Below are positions 1-9,405 of a DNA stretch of 64,000 nt, one piece after another. The notes beneath the pieces are model-generated. The model had not been told where the DNA came from and did not search any database. It saw only the letters and a list, made by a program, of their open reading frames with translations. A program made the translations under genes and the position numbers. This DNA is from Paenibacillus sp. HW567 (GTDB taxonomy: Bacteria; Bacillota; Bacilli; Paenibacillales; Paenibacillaceae), in NCBI RefSeq assembly GCF_000374185.1, contig NZ_KB910518.1, positions 6,709,286 to 6,773,285 on the forward strand. Direction: 5' to 3'. Every line of letters begins with the position of its first letter. Position 1 is the stretch's first letter.

Positions 1-933
1 TATAATACATGTGCAGTTTTAAGCTCGCTTAATGAGCAGTCGGCTGACATTGCCCAAGGGGTAAATGCTGCGCTGGAGAACCGTGATCCTGCACAGGTTG
101 CTGAAGAAACTGCCAATATTGGTGCCGGCGACCAAGGTCTGATGTTCGGTTTTGCTACCAATGAAACTCCTGAATTAATGCCGCTGCCGATCGCTTTATC
201 TCACCGTATCGCCAGACGTTTGTCCGAGGTTCGCAAGGATGGAACGTTGGAATATTTGCGTCCTGATGGTAAGACACAGGTTACGATTGAGTACGATGGT
301 GAGAAGCCGGTGCGTGTAGATACAATCGTTGTATCGACCCAGCATGCCGAAGAAATTTCGCTTGAGCAAATACAGGCTGACATCAAAGAGAATGTGATTC
401 TGCCAGTGGTTCCTGCTGAGCTGCTTGATGAGAATACTAAATATTTCATTAACCCGACAGGACGTTTTGTTATTGGTGGTCCGCAAGGTGACGCCGGTCT
501 GACTGGACGTAAGATTATTGTCGATACGTACGGCGGATATGCCCGTCATGGTGGCGGTGCCTTCTCGGGCAAAGATCCGACCAAAGTCGACCGGTCCGCA
601 GCTTATGCCGCGCGTTATGTAGCCAAGAATCTGGTAGCTGCGGGTCTTGCTGATAAATGTGAAATTCAACTGGCTTATGCAATTGGTGTAGCTAATCCTG
701 TCTCGATTAATGTGGATACATACGGAACAGGCAAAATCAGTGAAGAAAAATTGGCCGAGCTGATCAGCCGCAACTTTGATCTTCGTCCAGCCGGAATCAT
801 CTCCATGCTGGATCTGCGTAAGCCTATTTATAGACAAACTGCAGCATATGGTCACTTTGGACGCACCGATGTCGACCTTCCATGGGAACGTGTAGACAAA
901 GCCGAGTTGCTGAGAGCACAAGCGGAACTATAG
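1..933 (+). CDS. metK: S-adenosylmethionine synthetase, 3' part (cut by window edge)
   Basis: Makes S-adenosylmethionine from methionine and ATP in the cytoplasm, the main methyl donor. The frame is open from base 1, so the true start lies before the window. The visible part begins close to the motif EQSADIAQGV and continues through GDQGLMFGFATNET, GPQGDAGLTGRK and the glycine-rich GGGAFSGKDPTKVDRS loop, all hallmark MetK segments. The C-terminus ends normally at a TAG. About 310 of the usual roughly 400 residues are present. No start or promoter can be judged. Identification is very secure. Confidence 0.97.
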   Translation, partial: YNTCAVLSSLNEQSADIAQGVNAALENRDPAQVAEETANIGAGDQGLMFGFATNETPELMPLPIALSHRIARRLSEVRKDGTLEYLRPDGKTQVTIEYDGEKPVRVDTIVVSTQHAEEISLEQIQADIKENVILPVVPAELLDENTKYFINPTGRFVIGGPQGDAGLTGRKIIVDTYGGYARHGGGAFSGKDPTKVDRSAAYAARYVAKNLVAAGLADKCEIQLAYAIGVANPVSINVDTYGTGKISEEKLAELISRNFDLRPAGIISMLDLRKPIYRQTAAYGHFGRTDVDLPWERVDKAELLRAQAEL

Positions 934-967
934 GGTTGTCTGTGTTTTCAATTTTCCGCCGCTAAAA

Positions 968-1036
968 TATTATATAAATGCCTGCAGGACGGCCCTCCGA
1001 TTGTTGAGGCTGCTTCTGCGGGCTTTTTGGTGTGTC
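968..1036 (+). terminator. Weak possible terminator after metK
   Basis: After the metK stop an 8-bp arm GCCTGCAG can pair (one G-U) with CTGCGGGC about 35 bases later, followed by a short T run. The loop is long, so this is only a tentative terminator. Confidence 0.3.
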
Positions 1037-1170
1037 TATAAATGGACTGGACTGAAGAGTTCCTGGCTGTATCTCAATCTAGAAGTCTTCTAAACTTTGG
1101 AAGCTCTTTTGCCGAAATATAAGAATATATGTAAAAACGAAGTTATGGCTTGAGAGGAGTCTATCACCGC

Positions 1171-4100
1171 ATGAAAAGAAAAATCACCATATTGGCGGCA
1201 CTCATTCTGGCAGGAGATTTAGTCTTGGGGACTGTGTCTTCATCAATTGGAATCGGAACACCGGCAGTTTTTGCCGCGAGTGAATTTGGCATAACCGCAA
1301 CTTCACCGGCTGCGGGAGAGACGAATATAAATATTGCTTCCTCAATCAAACTAAGCTTTGACCGTGTGGTGAACCCGCAGAGTGGAGATATCACTATTAC
1401 CCCATCAGGTTCGGGTACGCCGTTTGCTACAATCTCTGTTGGCAGTGCCGGACTGTTTGGCAGCGCCAAGGACTATGAAATCAAGTGGGGAGCAGGTAAG
1501 CAGCTAGAGCCCAATAAGAGTTACACGGTATCCATTCCCAAGGGAGTGTTCAAGGATGGTGCAGGGGCAGAATCTGCGGCGACTTCCTGGACCTTTATCA
1601 CGGCGCCGGTAAACAACCCATCTCTTGTTGCCAGTGACTACTCACCAGCGAATATTTCGCGGGTAGATGCGGGGGCATTGACGCAGCTCAGTTTTAAAGT
1701 AAACAAGAGGCTCCAGCGGGGCGGCGGTTCTGTTAAGCTGATCTCTTCAGCGAATAATTCCCTGATTCAGGAGTTTAAGATCAAAGACGGCGAACCCTGG
1801 GTGGATGTCCAGACTGACGAGGTTTCTACCACAGTAAGACTAACACTGGCGAGTAAGCTTGCCGTTGGAAGCTCCTATTATGTATTAGTTGACAATTATG
1901 CGTTAAAAGATGATGAGAATAAGACCTTTTCCGGGATCTCCAGCGGCAGTGTATGGAGTTTTTCGACTAAGGCTGCTGGAGTGAATGTGTCGGTTGCACC
2001 AGCCGGTGGCTCTACAGGAGTGTCTGCTACTGGTGATCTTAAGCTTGCTTTTGACCGTCCGATGATGCCTGCATCCGGAGTGATCTCACTGACACCTTTG
2101 CTATCGCCAGGCAGTACAAGATATTTCAACGTCAATTCTTCGGCAGTTACAGGCGGGGGAACCGGTACTATAACGCTGGGTGCTGCATCAACTGCGAATC
2201 CGCTGCAAGAAAACACTTTTTATACGGTAACCATCCCACAAGGGGCTTTTTATGATCAGGATGGTAATTTATTTCCCGCGTCGGGGACGTATACTTGGAG
2301 CTTTACGACGGCTAAATTAACAACCTTTGGCATCCAAGCGCTCAGTCCGGCGGACCGCAGTGAGGCTGTAAGTCTCAGTCCGAATATCAAAATCACGTTC
2401 AATCGTGATGTCGTTTTGAACAATACGGTTGCAAATCCTGTAGTTCTTTATAAAGGGGATGGAACTAAGCTAGCCTCCACTTTAACGGCAGGGGCTACGG
2501 CGACTGAATATATTATTACCCCTGCTGCGGCGTTCGATAATAATATGACTTATTATATCGACATCGCAAACGGTGCCTTTGTGGATGCCAAGAATAATCA
2601 GGAGGTCTTTGGCGGGATTAGCGGCAAGAACAACTGGAGCTTTAAGACGGCTGCATTGGATAAGACAGCCCCTGTATTGTCTGCAGCACAGATGGATAAT
2701 AACCGCACCATTCGTTTGAGATATGATGAAGCCTTAAGTGCCGGTGCCGCGCTGCTCCCCTCGAGCTTCACTGTGACGGTTAATGATGAGAAACGTGCGA
2801 TTGACAGTATCTACGTTCAGGGAGACAGTGTTTTTGTTACGCTTGGTACAGGTGTGGCTGTGGGACAGATTGTTAAAATCAGCTATACGGGCGGTTTGCG
2901 GAACATTCAGGATTTGAGCGGGAACAATGCGGCTGCCTTCTCACTGCGTCAAGTCACAAATGGTGTTCAATCTGTATTGTCTGTGCCCAAAGACGGAGTG
3001 CTGTCTTCCAAAACAGTAGTTTTGAATTTTAACGATGTTCTAAAGGCGGTCTCGCCTAATGCTTACAGCCAGTTTAATGTATATGCGGACGGCTATTCGC
3101 TTGGGGTTAACTCTATCAGCTCCAGCGGTGGCACTGTAACCCTTGGTTTGAACAATGAAGCAACAAGTGCACAAACGGTTCGCGTATCCTATTCCGCAGG
3201 CTCTTATCCGCTTCAGGATGTGAATGGCTTGAATATAGGGAATTTCAGTGATTTTTATATCCGCAACGCGGCGGATACAACTCCACCTCTGTTTCAAAGT
3301 GCTACCGGCTCAGGCAAAAATATAGTACTGACCTATAATGAGGGGCTGTCTTCAACGAATCTGCCGATGAACAGCCAGTTTTCTGTACTGGTGGGCAGTA
3401 CGCCAAATTATGTAACGTCTGTTTCGGTAAGCGGCAATCAGGTGACCTTGACGCTTCAAAGCAATCTGGTTGCTAACCAGGCGACTACCATCTCCTACGT
3501 GCCGGGGACAGCGGGAATTAGCGACCTTAACGGTAACCGTGCAGCCTACATTAACTTGCAGCCATTGGGGGTTTCAGCGAGCAGTGGTACATCCGTACCA
3601 GATATCAGTTCTGCGACAGTAAATGGGGACGAGCTCACTGTAACCTTTAGCAAAACTATGCAGGCGTCCAACACAACGAATGCCAGCCTGTTTGGAGTCA
3701 GAGCGGACAGCAGCAGTATTGGAGTACAGTCCTATTATCTCTCCGGCAATACCCTTAAATTAACACTATCCAGCATGATAAAACCGGGTCAAACGGTCGA
3801 TTTATCCTACATGTCCGGTTCGGCTGCAATTAAGGATCTGAGCGGCAATACGCTTGCTTCATTTAGCGGGCTTTCTGTGCAGAATCTGACAGGAATAAGC
3901 TCAGCGACAGCAGCAGGACGTCCGTCTTACCTGGGCACACTGGCAGCCAGTGAGTTTGGAAAAGAATACGCGCTGCTCAAAAGCGACTCGGCGACACCGG
4001 CAGATGACCGCTCGATATACAGCCAGTCAGTAAAAAGATACAGCCTGACCGCCGACCGTCTGACCGCAAGTTATGATTATTTAATCAAGCTCGGAACTCC

Positions 4101-5208
4101 GTCTTTAGCGTTTGAAGTACCTTCAACAGAATCAGCAGCTTATGTGACGTTGCCGCTGAAGCCACTGCTGGATGCAGTGAATCGTGATAAAAAAGCTGAA
4201 ATCTTAATACGCTATGGAGATAACTTATACAAGCTCGCGCTGAATGATGTGGATATGACCGGTCTTGCCGCCACCTTAATTGCGGACAGCCAGAATATCT
4301 CGCTTGTTCTGCGGCTCGATAAGGTGCCAGCCGGTACGTTCACACCCTTTGAACAGAAGCTTCAGACTCAGGGACTGCGGACGATAACCGGACTTGTGGA
4401 TATCCGTCTGTCCGCTGCGGTAAGCAGCAATTACACCAATGCCAAGGCACTGAGTGTACCCGCTGAGTACACCGTGCGTACAACGTCTACTCTGAACAGT
4501 GATCAGACATCAGCCGCCAGACTGGATCTTGCTTATTATGATGCGGCCTATCTTCCTACCAAGCTCAGCTCGTCAGGAAGCTATACTGTAATCCGTGCTA
4601 ATATGGTCGGCAACCAGGTTGTGGGAACGTTCCTCTCCACGCGGAGCTTTACCGACATGACCAATCACTGGAGTAAAACCATCGTGTCTCAGCTAGCTGC
4701 CAAAAATATCATCGACAGCAGCTATGGCAGCACCTTCAACCCTGAACAGAAAATTACCCGCTCCGAATTTGCTGTTATGCTTAGCCGTGGTCTGGGTCTG
4801 CTGGGAAATCGTGAGACAGCGCAGAGCTTCAGGGATGTGCAGACCTCCACACAGATTGGTGATTATATAGGTGCAGCGGCCAAAGCGGGGATAATTACCG
4901 GAAATACAGATGCAACATTCCGCCCCAATGATAATATTACTCGTGAGCAACTGGCGATTATGATTATCCGGGCTATGGAGTATAGCGGCAATCCGGTAAC
5001 TTTGAATGGCACCCCAACATCCATACTAGCTGCCTTCAAGGACCGTGCCAGAATTCAAAGCCAAGCCGCTGAATTTGTAGCCAAAGCGGTGCAGCAAAAA
5101 ATTATCCTGGGCATGACCACTACTAAATTTGACCCGCAGGGTAATGCTACACGAGCTCAAGCTGCAGTGATGCTACAGCGGATGCTTACGACTGCAGGAT
5201 ATTTGTAG
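1171..5208 (+). CDS. SLH-anchored surface protein with repeated Ig-like domains
   Basis: Predicted secreted, wall-bound surface protein of 1345 residues. I chose the ATG at 1171 over an upstream TTG at 1150 because GAGGAG at 1154-1159 sits at good distance and the new N-terminus is a clean signal peptide (MKRKITILAALILAG, ending near AVFA). Residues about 35-500 hold repeated SbsA/Big-type Ig-like units, recognised by phrases such as SPAAGETN, KLSFDR and WSF. Residues about 500-900 hold several SwmB-like units with a DLSGN / DLNGN signature. The last 185 residues contain three SLH motifs (for example FRPNDNITREQLAIM), which normally bind pyruvylated wall polysaccharide. There is no obvious catalytic domain. 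A structural or adhesive role is inference. Confidence 0.85.
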   Translation: MKRKITILAALILAGDLVLGTVSSSIGIGTPAVFAASEFGITATSPAAGETNINIASSIKLSFDRVVNPQSGDITITPSGSGTPFATISVGSAGLFGSAKDYEIKWGAGKQLEPNKSYTVSIPKGVFKDGAGAESAATSWTFITAPVNNPSLVASDYSPANISRVDAGALTQLSFKVNKRLQRGGGSVKLISSANNSLIQEFKIKDGEPWVDVQTDEVSTTVRLTLASKLAVGSSYYVLVDNYALKDDENKTFSGISSGSVWSFSTKAAGVNVSVAPAGGSTGVSATGDLKLAFDRPMMPASGVISLTPLLSPGSTRYFNVNSSAVTGGGTGTITLGAASTANPLQENTFYTVTIPQGAFYDQDGNLFPASGTYTWSFTTAKLTTFGIQALSPADRSEAVSLSPNIKITFNRDVVLNNTVANPVVLYKGDGTKLASTLTAGATATEYIITPAAAFDNNMTYYIDIANGAFVDAKNNQEVFGGISGKNNWSFKTAALDKTAPVLSAAQMDNNRTIRLRYDEALSAGAALLPSSFTVTVNDEKRAIDSIYVQGDSVFVTLGTGVAVGQIVKISYTGGLRNIQDLSGNNAAAFSLRQVTNGVQSVLSVPKDGVLSSKTVVLNFNDVLKAVSPNAYSQFNVYADGYSLGVNSISSSGGTVTLGLNNEATSAQTVRVSYSAGSYPLQDVNGLNIGNFSDFYIRNAADTTPPLFQSATGSGKNIVLTYNEGLSSTNLPMNSQFSVLVGSTPNYVTSVSVSGNQVTLTLQSNLVANQATTISYVPGTAGISDLNGNRAAYINLQPLGVSASSGTSVPDISSATVNGDELTVTFSKTMQASNTTNASLFGVRADSSSIGVQSYYLSGNTLKLTLSSMIKPGQTVDLSYMSGSAAIKDLSGNTLASFSGLSVQNLTGISSATAAGRPSYLGTLAASEFGKEYALLKSDSATPADDRSIYSQSVKRYSLTADRLTASYDYLIKLGTPSLAFEVPSTESAAYVTLPLKPLLDAVNRDKKAEILIRYGDNLYKLALNDVDMTGLAATLIADSQNISLVLRLDKVPAGTFTPFEQKLQTQGLRTITGLVDIRLSAAVSSNYTNAKALSVPAEYTVRTTSTLNSDQTSAARLDLAYYDAAYLPTKLSSSGSYTVIRANMVGNQVVGTFLSTRSFTDMTNHWSKTIVSQLAAKNIIDSSYGSTFNPEQKITRSEFAVMLSRGLGLLGNRETAQSFRDVQTSTQIGDYIGAAAKAGIITGNTDATFRPNDNITREQLAIMIIRAMEYSGNPVTLNGTPTSILAAFKDRARIQSQAAEFVAKAVQQKIILGMTTTKFDPQGNATRAQAAVMLQRMLTTAGYL

Positions 5209-5227
5209 ATCAAAATATTTGCCTGGA

Positions 5228-5254
5228 GGTCCCGCTATTGCGGGGCCTTTTTTT
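5228..5254 (+). terminator. Rho-independent terminator after the surface protein gene
   Basis: The arms GGTCCCGC and GCGGGGCC (one G-U) enclose a TATT loop and are followed by seven T. It lies 20 bases after the stop codon at 5208. Confidence 0.9.
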
Positions 5255-5262
5255 ATAGTCAA

Positions 5263-5285
5263 AACCCCACTTTGTGGGGTTAATT
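5263..5285. terminator. Second hairpin, possibly bidirectional
   Basis: The perfect arms AACCCCAC and GTGGGGTT enclose a TTT loop. It lies directly after the first terminator, and the sequence on its left is rich in A and T, so it could act on either strand or as a backup terminator. Confidence 0.5.
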
Positions 5286-5455
5286 TGCGTTCTCCAGACG
5301 ATTCCAGCAGGGGCCCTTTTTGGCTTTAATCTAGTAATATTCGCAACTTTTCGTGTGAAATTCAGTCTATTAATGGTATAGCGGGAAACTAGGAACATGT
5401 TCCCAGACTTTGAGAGATTCTTGTATTAAAAAAGAGATGGGAGAGTTACGCCGAA

Positions 5456-8185
5456 ATGAATGAAGTTTTTATGGAGAAGAAACGCGTAAAGCAATCGCGG
5501 GGACCACAGAAGCTGCATGCAAAAAAATGGATCGCTGCCTCACTGGCAGGAGTGCTGTGGATTATGCCGGTCATCGGCAGTGAAGGCATCCCGCAAATTA
5601 GTCCCGGGCGTGCACCTGTGGCTCACGCAGCGGCCTCTTTTTCTGTGACTAAGCTGGGTGAAGAGGTAATCACTTCCGGTGCTATGATGATGAAATATAA
5701 ATTCACAACGGCCCGTTCCGGCAAAACAGCAACCGGGCTGGCGGATGTAATTCGGGTAGATCTCAACAACCCTTATGTATCCCTTGATGTAATGACCGGT
5801 AAGGACGGGAAATTAACGACGCGGCAAAGCACAGGCGGCATGGCCAAAGAGACAGGAGCCGTTGCTGCTGTGAACGGTGACTATTTCAATACAGGGGGCG
5901 AAGGCGCACCTATCGGCGGTCAGGTCTCCGGTGGTGTTGTTGTATCAACACCCTCGCAGCTTGATGGGATGTACGCTTTTGCCGTGACCAAAGACCGGAA
6001 GCCAGTGATTGACGAGTATTCATTCGAAGGTCTGGTAACCGCAGAGGACGGATCACAGTTTCCGTTATCCGGTATCAACAAGGGAGCGTACAGTCCAGAG
6101 GGCGGCAGTTCCATCTATAGCCACGCCAATGCCGCATACATATATACGGATGCTTGGACCGCGCTGGATCGCCCGAAGAACAGCTCTACCACTCCTACGG
6201 AGGTATTGGTGGAGAATGACGTGATTACCCAGATCTCTGCGGATAAGGCTTTACCTATATCTGTGCCAAAAGGAGCCTATATTTTGCGGACACACGGGCT
6301 TGGGGCCGCGTTCGTGAAGAATCATCTCGTTGTTGGGCAGAAGCTGAGCAGTGTCTACACCCTGCGCTCCAAAACTACACAGCAGGAGCTTGACCCGGCA
6401 TCCGTGCAGATGATGATCGGGGGACACACTATTCTGGTGAACAACGGTAAGGCGGCTACGTTCTCCCGCTCCACATCCAGCATCGGGGGATACCGCGCTC
6501 GCACGGCTCTGGGCTATTCGCAGGATGGCCGATATGTGTACGTGATAGCGGTGGAAGATAATGCGAACAGTGCCGGCATGTCGCTGACTGAGCTGCAATC
6601 CTTCATGACAGGCATCGGAGTCTGGAAGGGAATGAATCTGGACGGAGGCGGCTCTACAACCATGGTGGACCGGCCGCTTGCTGAAACCTCGACTACGCTG
6701 ACCTTCAATACTGAGTATGGCACGGAACAGCGCAGCATCGTCAACGGACTGGGGGTCTATACCTCGGCTCCGCAAGGGGAAGTGAAAGGGATCAAGATTA
6801 GCGGCAGCTCTGTGCTGCTGATCGGACAAAAGGCAAGCTATTCATTAAAAGGCTATGATACTTACTATAATCCAATTGACGTGGCAGCCTCCAGTCCAGT
6901 CTGGTCCTCAAGCGGCGGCAGTGTGACGGTAAACGGTGGAGAAGCTACCGGAGTTAAGCCGGGAACTGTGAATTTGACGGCCACTAGCGGTGCTGCCAGC
7001 GCTTCTACTAAGATAACCGTCCTTGGCGGAGAGGATATCTCTAGCCTCACTGTCGGCACAGCGACGGCTCCGCTTGCGGCCGGTACCTCCGTATCCGTCC
7101 CGGTAACCGCTGTAGCCAGCAGCGGAGCGACGCTTGCGGTCCCGGCATCAGCGCTGAAGTGGGAATTCATAGGCTTTAAGGGCAGCGTGCAGGATGGCAA
7201 GCTGACGGTTAATTCGGTAGATTCGGGCGTGACTACAGGATATGCTATCGCCCGCTATGACGGCTTCAGCACGGCGGTTGTGTTGTCCACAGCGGCAGCT
7301 ACGGCGTGGGAGGATTTTGAGAATGTGAGTTACCCGATTGCGTTCACGTCCAATGTGAGCGGTGTCGTGGGAACTGCAGCTATCCAAGCAGGCAGTGCTG
7401 AGCGCGCAGGCTCCAAGGTTCTGTCCCTCAGCTATGATATGACTGCAGGCAGTGGTAAAATGTACGCTTATGCCCAATTCAACGGGACAAGCGGCAAGAC
7501 TATTCCAGCCGCAGCAACCTCCATGTCGCTGGACGTTATGGGAGATATGAGTCTAAACTGGCTGCGCGCTGAAGTCGTAGACGGAAGCGGCAAGACATCC
7601 TATATAGATCTGGCCAAGGTGATTGACTGGAATGGCTGGAAGAGCCTCAATATTGATCTCTCAGGCTCCGGTATTAAATTCCCGGCAACCCTAAAGCGGC
7701 TATACGTGGTGAATGTGGAGGAAGGCCAGGATGAGCGGGCGAAGACAGGAACGGTTGCTTTTGACAACTTGTCGTTTGTAATGCCGTCGCTGTCCAGCGA
7801 AGTCGGACTTCTGAAGGGCACAGCCGCAATGAGCATCGGCTCCAAGTCAATGACAGTGAACGGCACCAAACGGGCGATAGATGTTTCGCCAATTGTCAAA
7901 GATGGAAGCACTTATGTGCCGATTAAATATGTATTGGATGCTTTTGGCGGCAATGCGGCATGGAATCCGAGCACTAAAAAAATAATGGTGCTTCGCGGAG
8001 CCAAGGTCCTGGATCTGACTGTGAATAAAGAGGAGTTTGTGCTGAACGGAAAACGCCAGGGTGCCGAAGTTGCGCCTGTAATCTTGCAGGGCAGGACTTT
8101 AGTACCTCTTAGACTGGTATCGGAGCAGCTTGGATTGACTGTAAAATGGGAACAGAAAACGAAGACCGTAACTATCGAATCGTGA
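5456..8185 (+). CDS. Secreted NAGPA-type phosphodiester glycosidase family protein with stalk domains
   Basis: A 909-residue exported protein. The start ATG at 5456 follows GGGAGAG by about nine bases. The N-terminus is basic, then has a hydrophobic segment (IAASLAGVLWIMPVIG) and an Ala-rich cleavage area. Residues about 90-430 form a NAGPA / DUF2233 domain, with AAVNGDYFNTGGEGAP near 137 and MNLDGGGSTTMV near 392, the family signature motifs. A Big-type Ig-like segment follows at about 440-520. The last 120 residues are two halves of a copper-amine-oxidase N-terminal-like stalk domain (YVPIKYVLDAFGG and LVPLRLVSEQLGL), common in Paenibacillus exoproteins. The family cleaves phosphodiester-linked sugars; the substrate here is unknown, wall teichoic acid or exopolysaccharide being guesses. 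Confidence 0.85.
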   Translation: MNEVFMEKKRVKQSRGPQKLHAKKWIAASLAGVLWIMPVIGSEGIPQISPGRAPVAHAAASFSVTKLGEEVITSGAMMMKYKFTTARSGKTATGLADVIRVDLNNPYVSLDVMTGKDGKLTTRQSTGGMAKETGAVAAVNGDYFNTGGEGAPIGGQVSGGVVVSTPSQLDGMYAFAVTKDRKPVIDEYSFEGLVTAEDGSQFPLSGINKGAYSPEGGSSIYSHANAAYIYTDAWTALDRPKNSSTTPTEVLVENDVITQISADKALPISVPKGAYILRTHGLGAAFVKNHLVVGQKLSSVYTLRSKTTQQELDPASVQMMIGGHTILVNNGKAATFSRSTSSIGGYRARTALGYSQDGRYVYVIAVEDNANSAGMSLTELQSFMTGIGVWKGMNLDGGGSTTMVDRPLAETSTTLTFNTEYGTEQRSIVNGLGVYTSAPQGEVKGIKISGSSVLLIGQKASYSLKGYDTYYNPIDVAASSPVWSSSGGSVTVNGGEATGVKPGTVNLTATSGAASASTKITVLGGEDISSLTVGTATAPLAAGTSVSVPVTAVASSGATLAVPASALKWEFIGFKGSVQDGKLTVNSVDSGVTTGYAIARYDGFSTAVVLSTAAATAWEDFENVSYPIAFTSNVSGVVGTAAIQAGSAERAGSKVLSLSYDMTAGSGKMYAYAQFNGTSGKTIPAAATSMSLDVMGDMSLNWLRAEVVDGSGKTSYIDLAKVIDWNGWKSLNIDLSGSGIKFPATLKRLYVVNVEEGQDERAKTGTVAFDNLSFVMPSLSSEVGLLKGTAAMSIGSKSMTVNGTKRAIDVSPIVKDGSTYVPIKYVLDAFGGNAAWNPSTKKIMVLRGAKVLDLTVNKEEFVLNGKRQGAEVAPVILQGRTLVPLRLVSEQLGLTVKWEQKTKTVTIES

Positions 8186-8194
8186 TATGGTAAT

Positions 8195-8214
8195 ATTAAT
8201 GGAAAGCCATTAAT
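8195..8214. repeat. Inverted repeat just before degS
   Basis: ATTAATGG and CCATTAAT are perfect 8-base arms around AAAG. The hairpin ends 14 bases before the degS ATG, in the place where a ribosome-binding site would be expected. It could be an operator or a translation-control hairpin; no T run follows. Confidence 0.5.
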
Positions 8215-8228
8215 ACGATCCGATAGAA

Positions 8229-9401
8229 ATGGGGCAAGCATCCGTGGAATTTCAAGCCGATGCGATAGATCGCGTCATTAAGAATACCATCGACGTGATG
8301 GAGAGCAGCAAGTATCAAATATTTGAAATATTGCAGGTTGCACGGGATGAGCTTGTTGCGCTCAACAAGGAACTGCAGCGGGTTATGGATGAAACGGATG
8401 AAACATTGAAAAAGGTAGACAAGCTTGAGCTGCAGTATCACCGCTCCCGTATCCGGCTGACTGAGGTCAGCCGGGATTTTGTCCGCTATTCCGAGAGGGA
8501 TATCCGGGTCGCTTATGAGAAAGCAACGGAGCTTCAGCTTGAACTCATGATGACGAGAGAGCGGGAGGTCTACCTTCGGAGCAGACGGGACGAGCTGCAA
8601 TTGCGGGTCCGCAGCGTAGAAAATTCAGTAGAGCGCGCAGAGGCAATTGGCTCTCAGATGAGTGTGGTCCTGGAATATTTATCTGGAGAACTAGGACAAG
8701 TGACGAGAATTGTCGAATCCGCGAAAAACAGACAGATGATCGGCCTCAAGATTATCCTGGCTCAGGAAGAGGAACGGAAAAGAATTGCCCGGGAAATTCA
8801 TGACGGTCCCGCTCAAATGCTGGCGAATCTAGTCCTTAGGACGGAAATTGTTGAAAGAATGCTGGTGAAGCAGGAATTTGGGCTGGTGCAGGACGAAGTA
8901 TTAGACTTGAAAGGTCAGGTGCGGTACAGCCTGGAAGAAATGCGCAAGGTAATTTTTAATCTGCGTCCGATGGCGCTCGACGATTTGGGACTGATTCCGA
9001 CACTGAGGAAATATGTACATGATTACGAGGAGAAGACGAAGATCCGCACCTCTTTTGAAACAAGGGGGAAGGAGCACCGGCTGTCCTCAGCTATGGAGGC
9101 GGCGGTATACCGTCTGGTGCAGGAAGCTTTGTCCAATGCGGCAAAGCATGCATTTCCCAGCTACGTTTTGGTGGAAATTACCTATCAGGCGCAATTGATC
9201 AAGATTGTCATCAAGGATAACGGGTTAGGTTTTAATGTGAAGAAGGTAAGCGAGCAAGCCAATCGGGAGAGCTTTGGGCTGGTGGGCATGCGGGAACGCG
9301 TGGAGCTGCTCGAAGGAAGAATGGAAATACTGTCAGCCGAGAATCAGGGCACAACAATCGTAGTTCACATTCCGACGAATGTAGAGAAGGGAAGGGAGTA
9401 A
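8229..9401 (+). CDS. degS: Sensor histidine kinase DegS
   Basis: Cytoplasmic histidine kinase that phosphorylates DegU, controlling exoenzymes, motility, competence and biofilm genes in Bacilli. 390 residues with no membrane segment, as in B. subtilis DegS. Residues 1-180 are a long coiled-coil sensor region. The HisKA_3 box RIAREIHDGPAQM carries the phospho-acceptor His near residue 191. The ATPase domain shows VQEALSNAAKHA and DNGLGF. PMALDDLGLIPTLRKY is shared almost exactly with DegS. ATG at 8229 lacks a good Shine-Dalgarno; a GTG at 8244, preceded by GGGG, is a possible alternative. It sits just before degU in one operon. Confidence 0.95.
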   Translation: MGQASVEFQADAIDRVIKNTIDVMESSKYQIFEILQVARDELVALNKELQRVMDETDETLKKVDKLELQYHRSRIRLTEVSRDFVRYSERDIRVAYEKATELQLELMMTREREVYLRSRRDELQLRVRSVENSVERAEAIGSQMSVVLEYLSGELGQVTRIVESAKNRQMIGLKIILAQEEERKRIAREIHDGPAQMLANLVLRTEIVERMLVKQEFGLVQDEVLDLKGQVRYSLEEMRKVIFNLRPMALDDLGLIPTLRKYVHDYEEKTKIRTSFETRGKEHRLSSAMEAAVYRLVQEALSNAAKHAFPSYVLVEITYQAQLIKIVIKDNGLGFNVKKVSEQANRESFGLVGMRERVELLEGRMEILSAENQGTTIVVHIPTNVEKGRE

Positions 9402-9405
9402 TGTG

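Noticed and set aside
5392..5403. GGAACATGTTCC palindrome as a LexA site
   Set aside because: The Gram-positive LexA box needs four bases between GAAC and GTTC; here there are only two, and the downstream gene is not an SOS gene.
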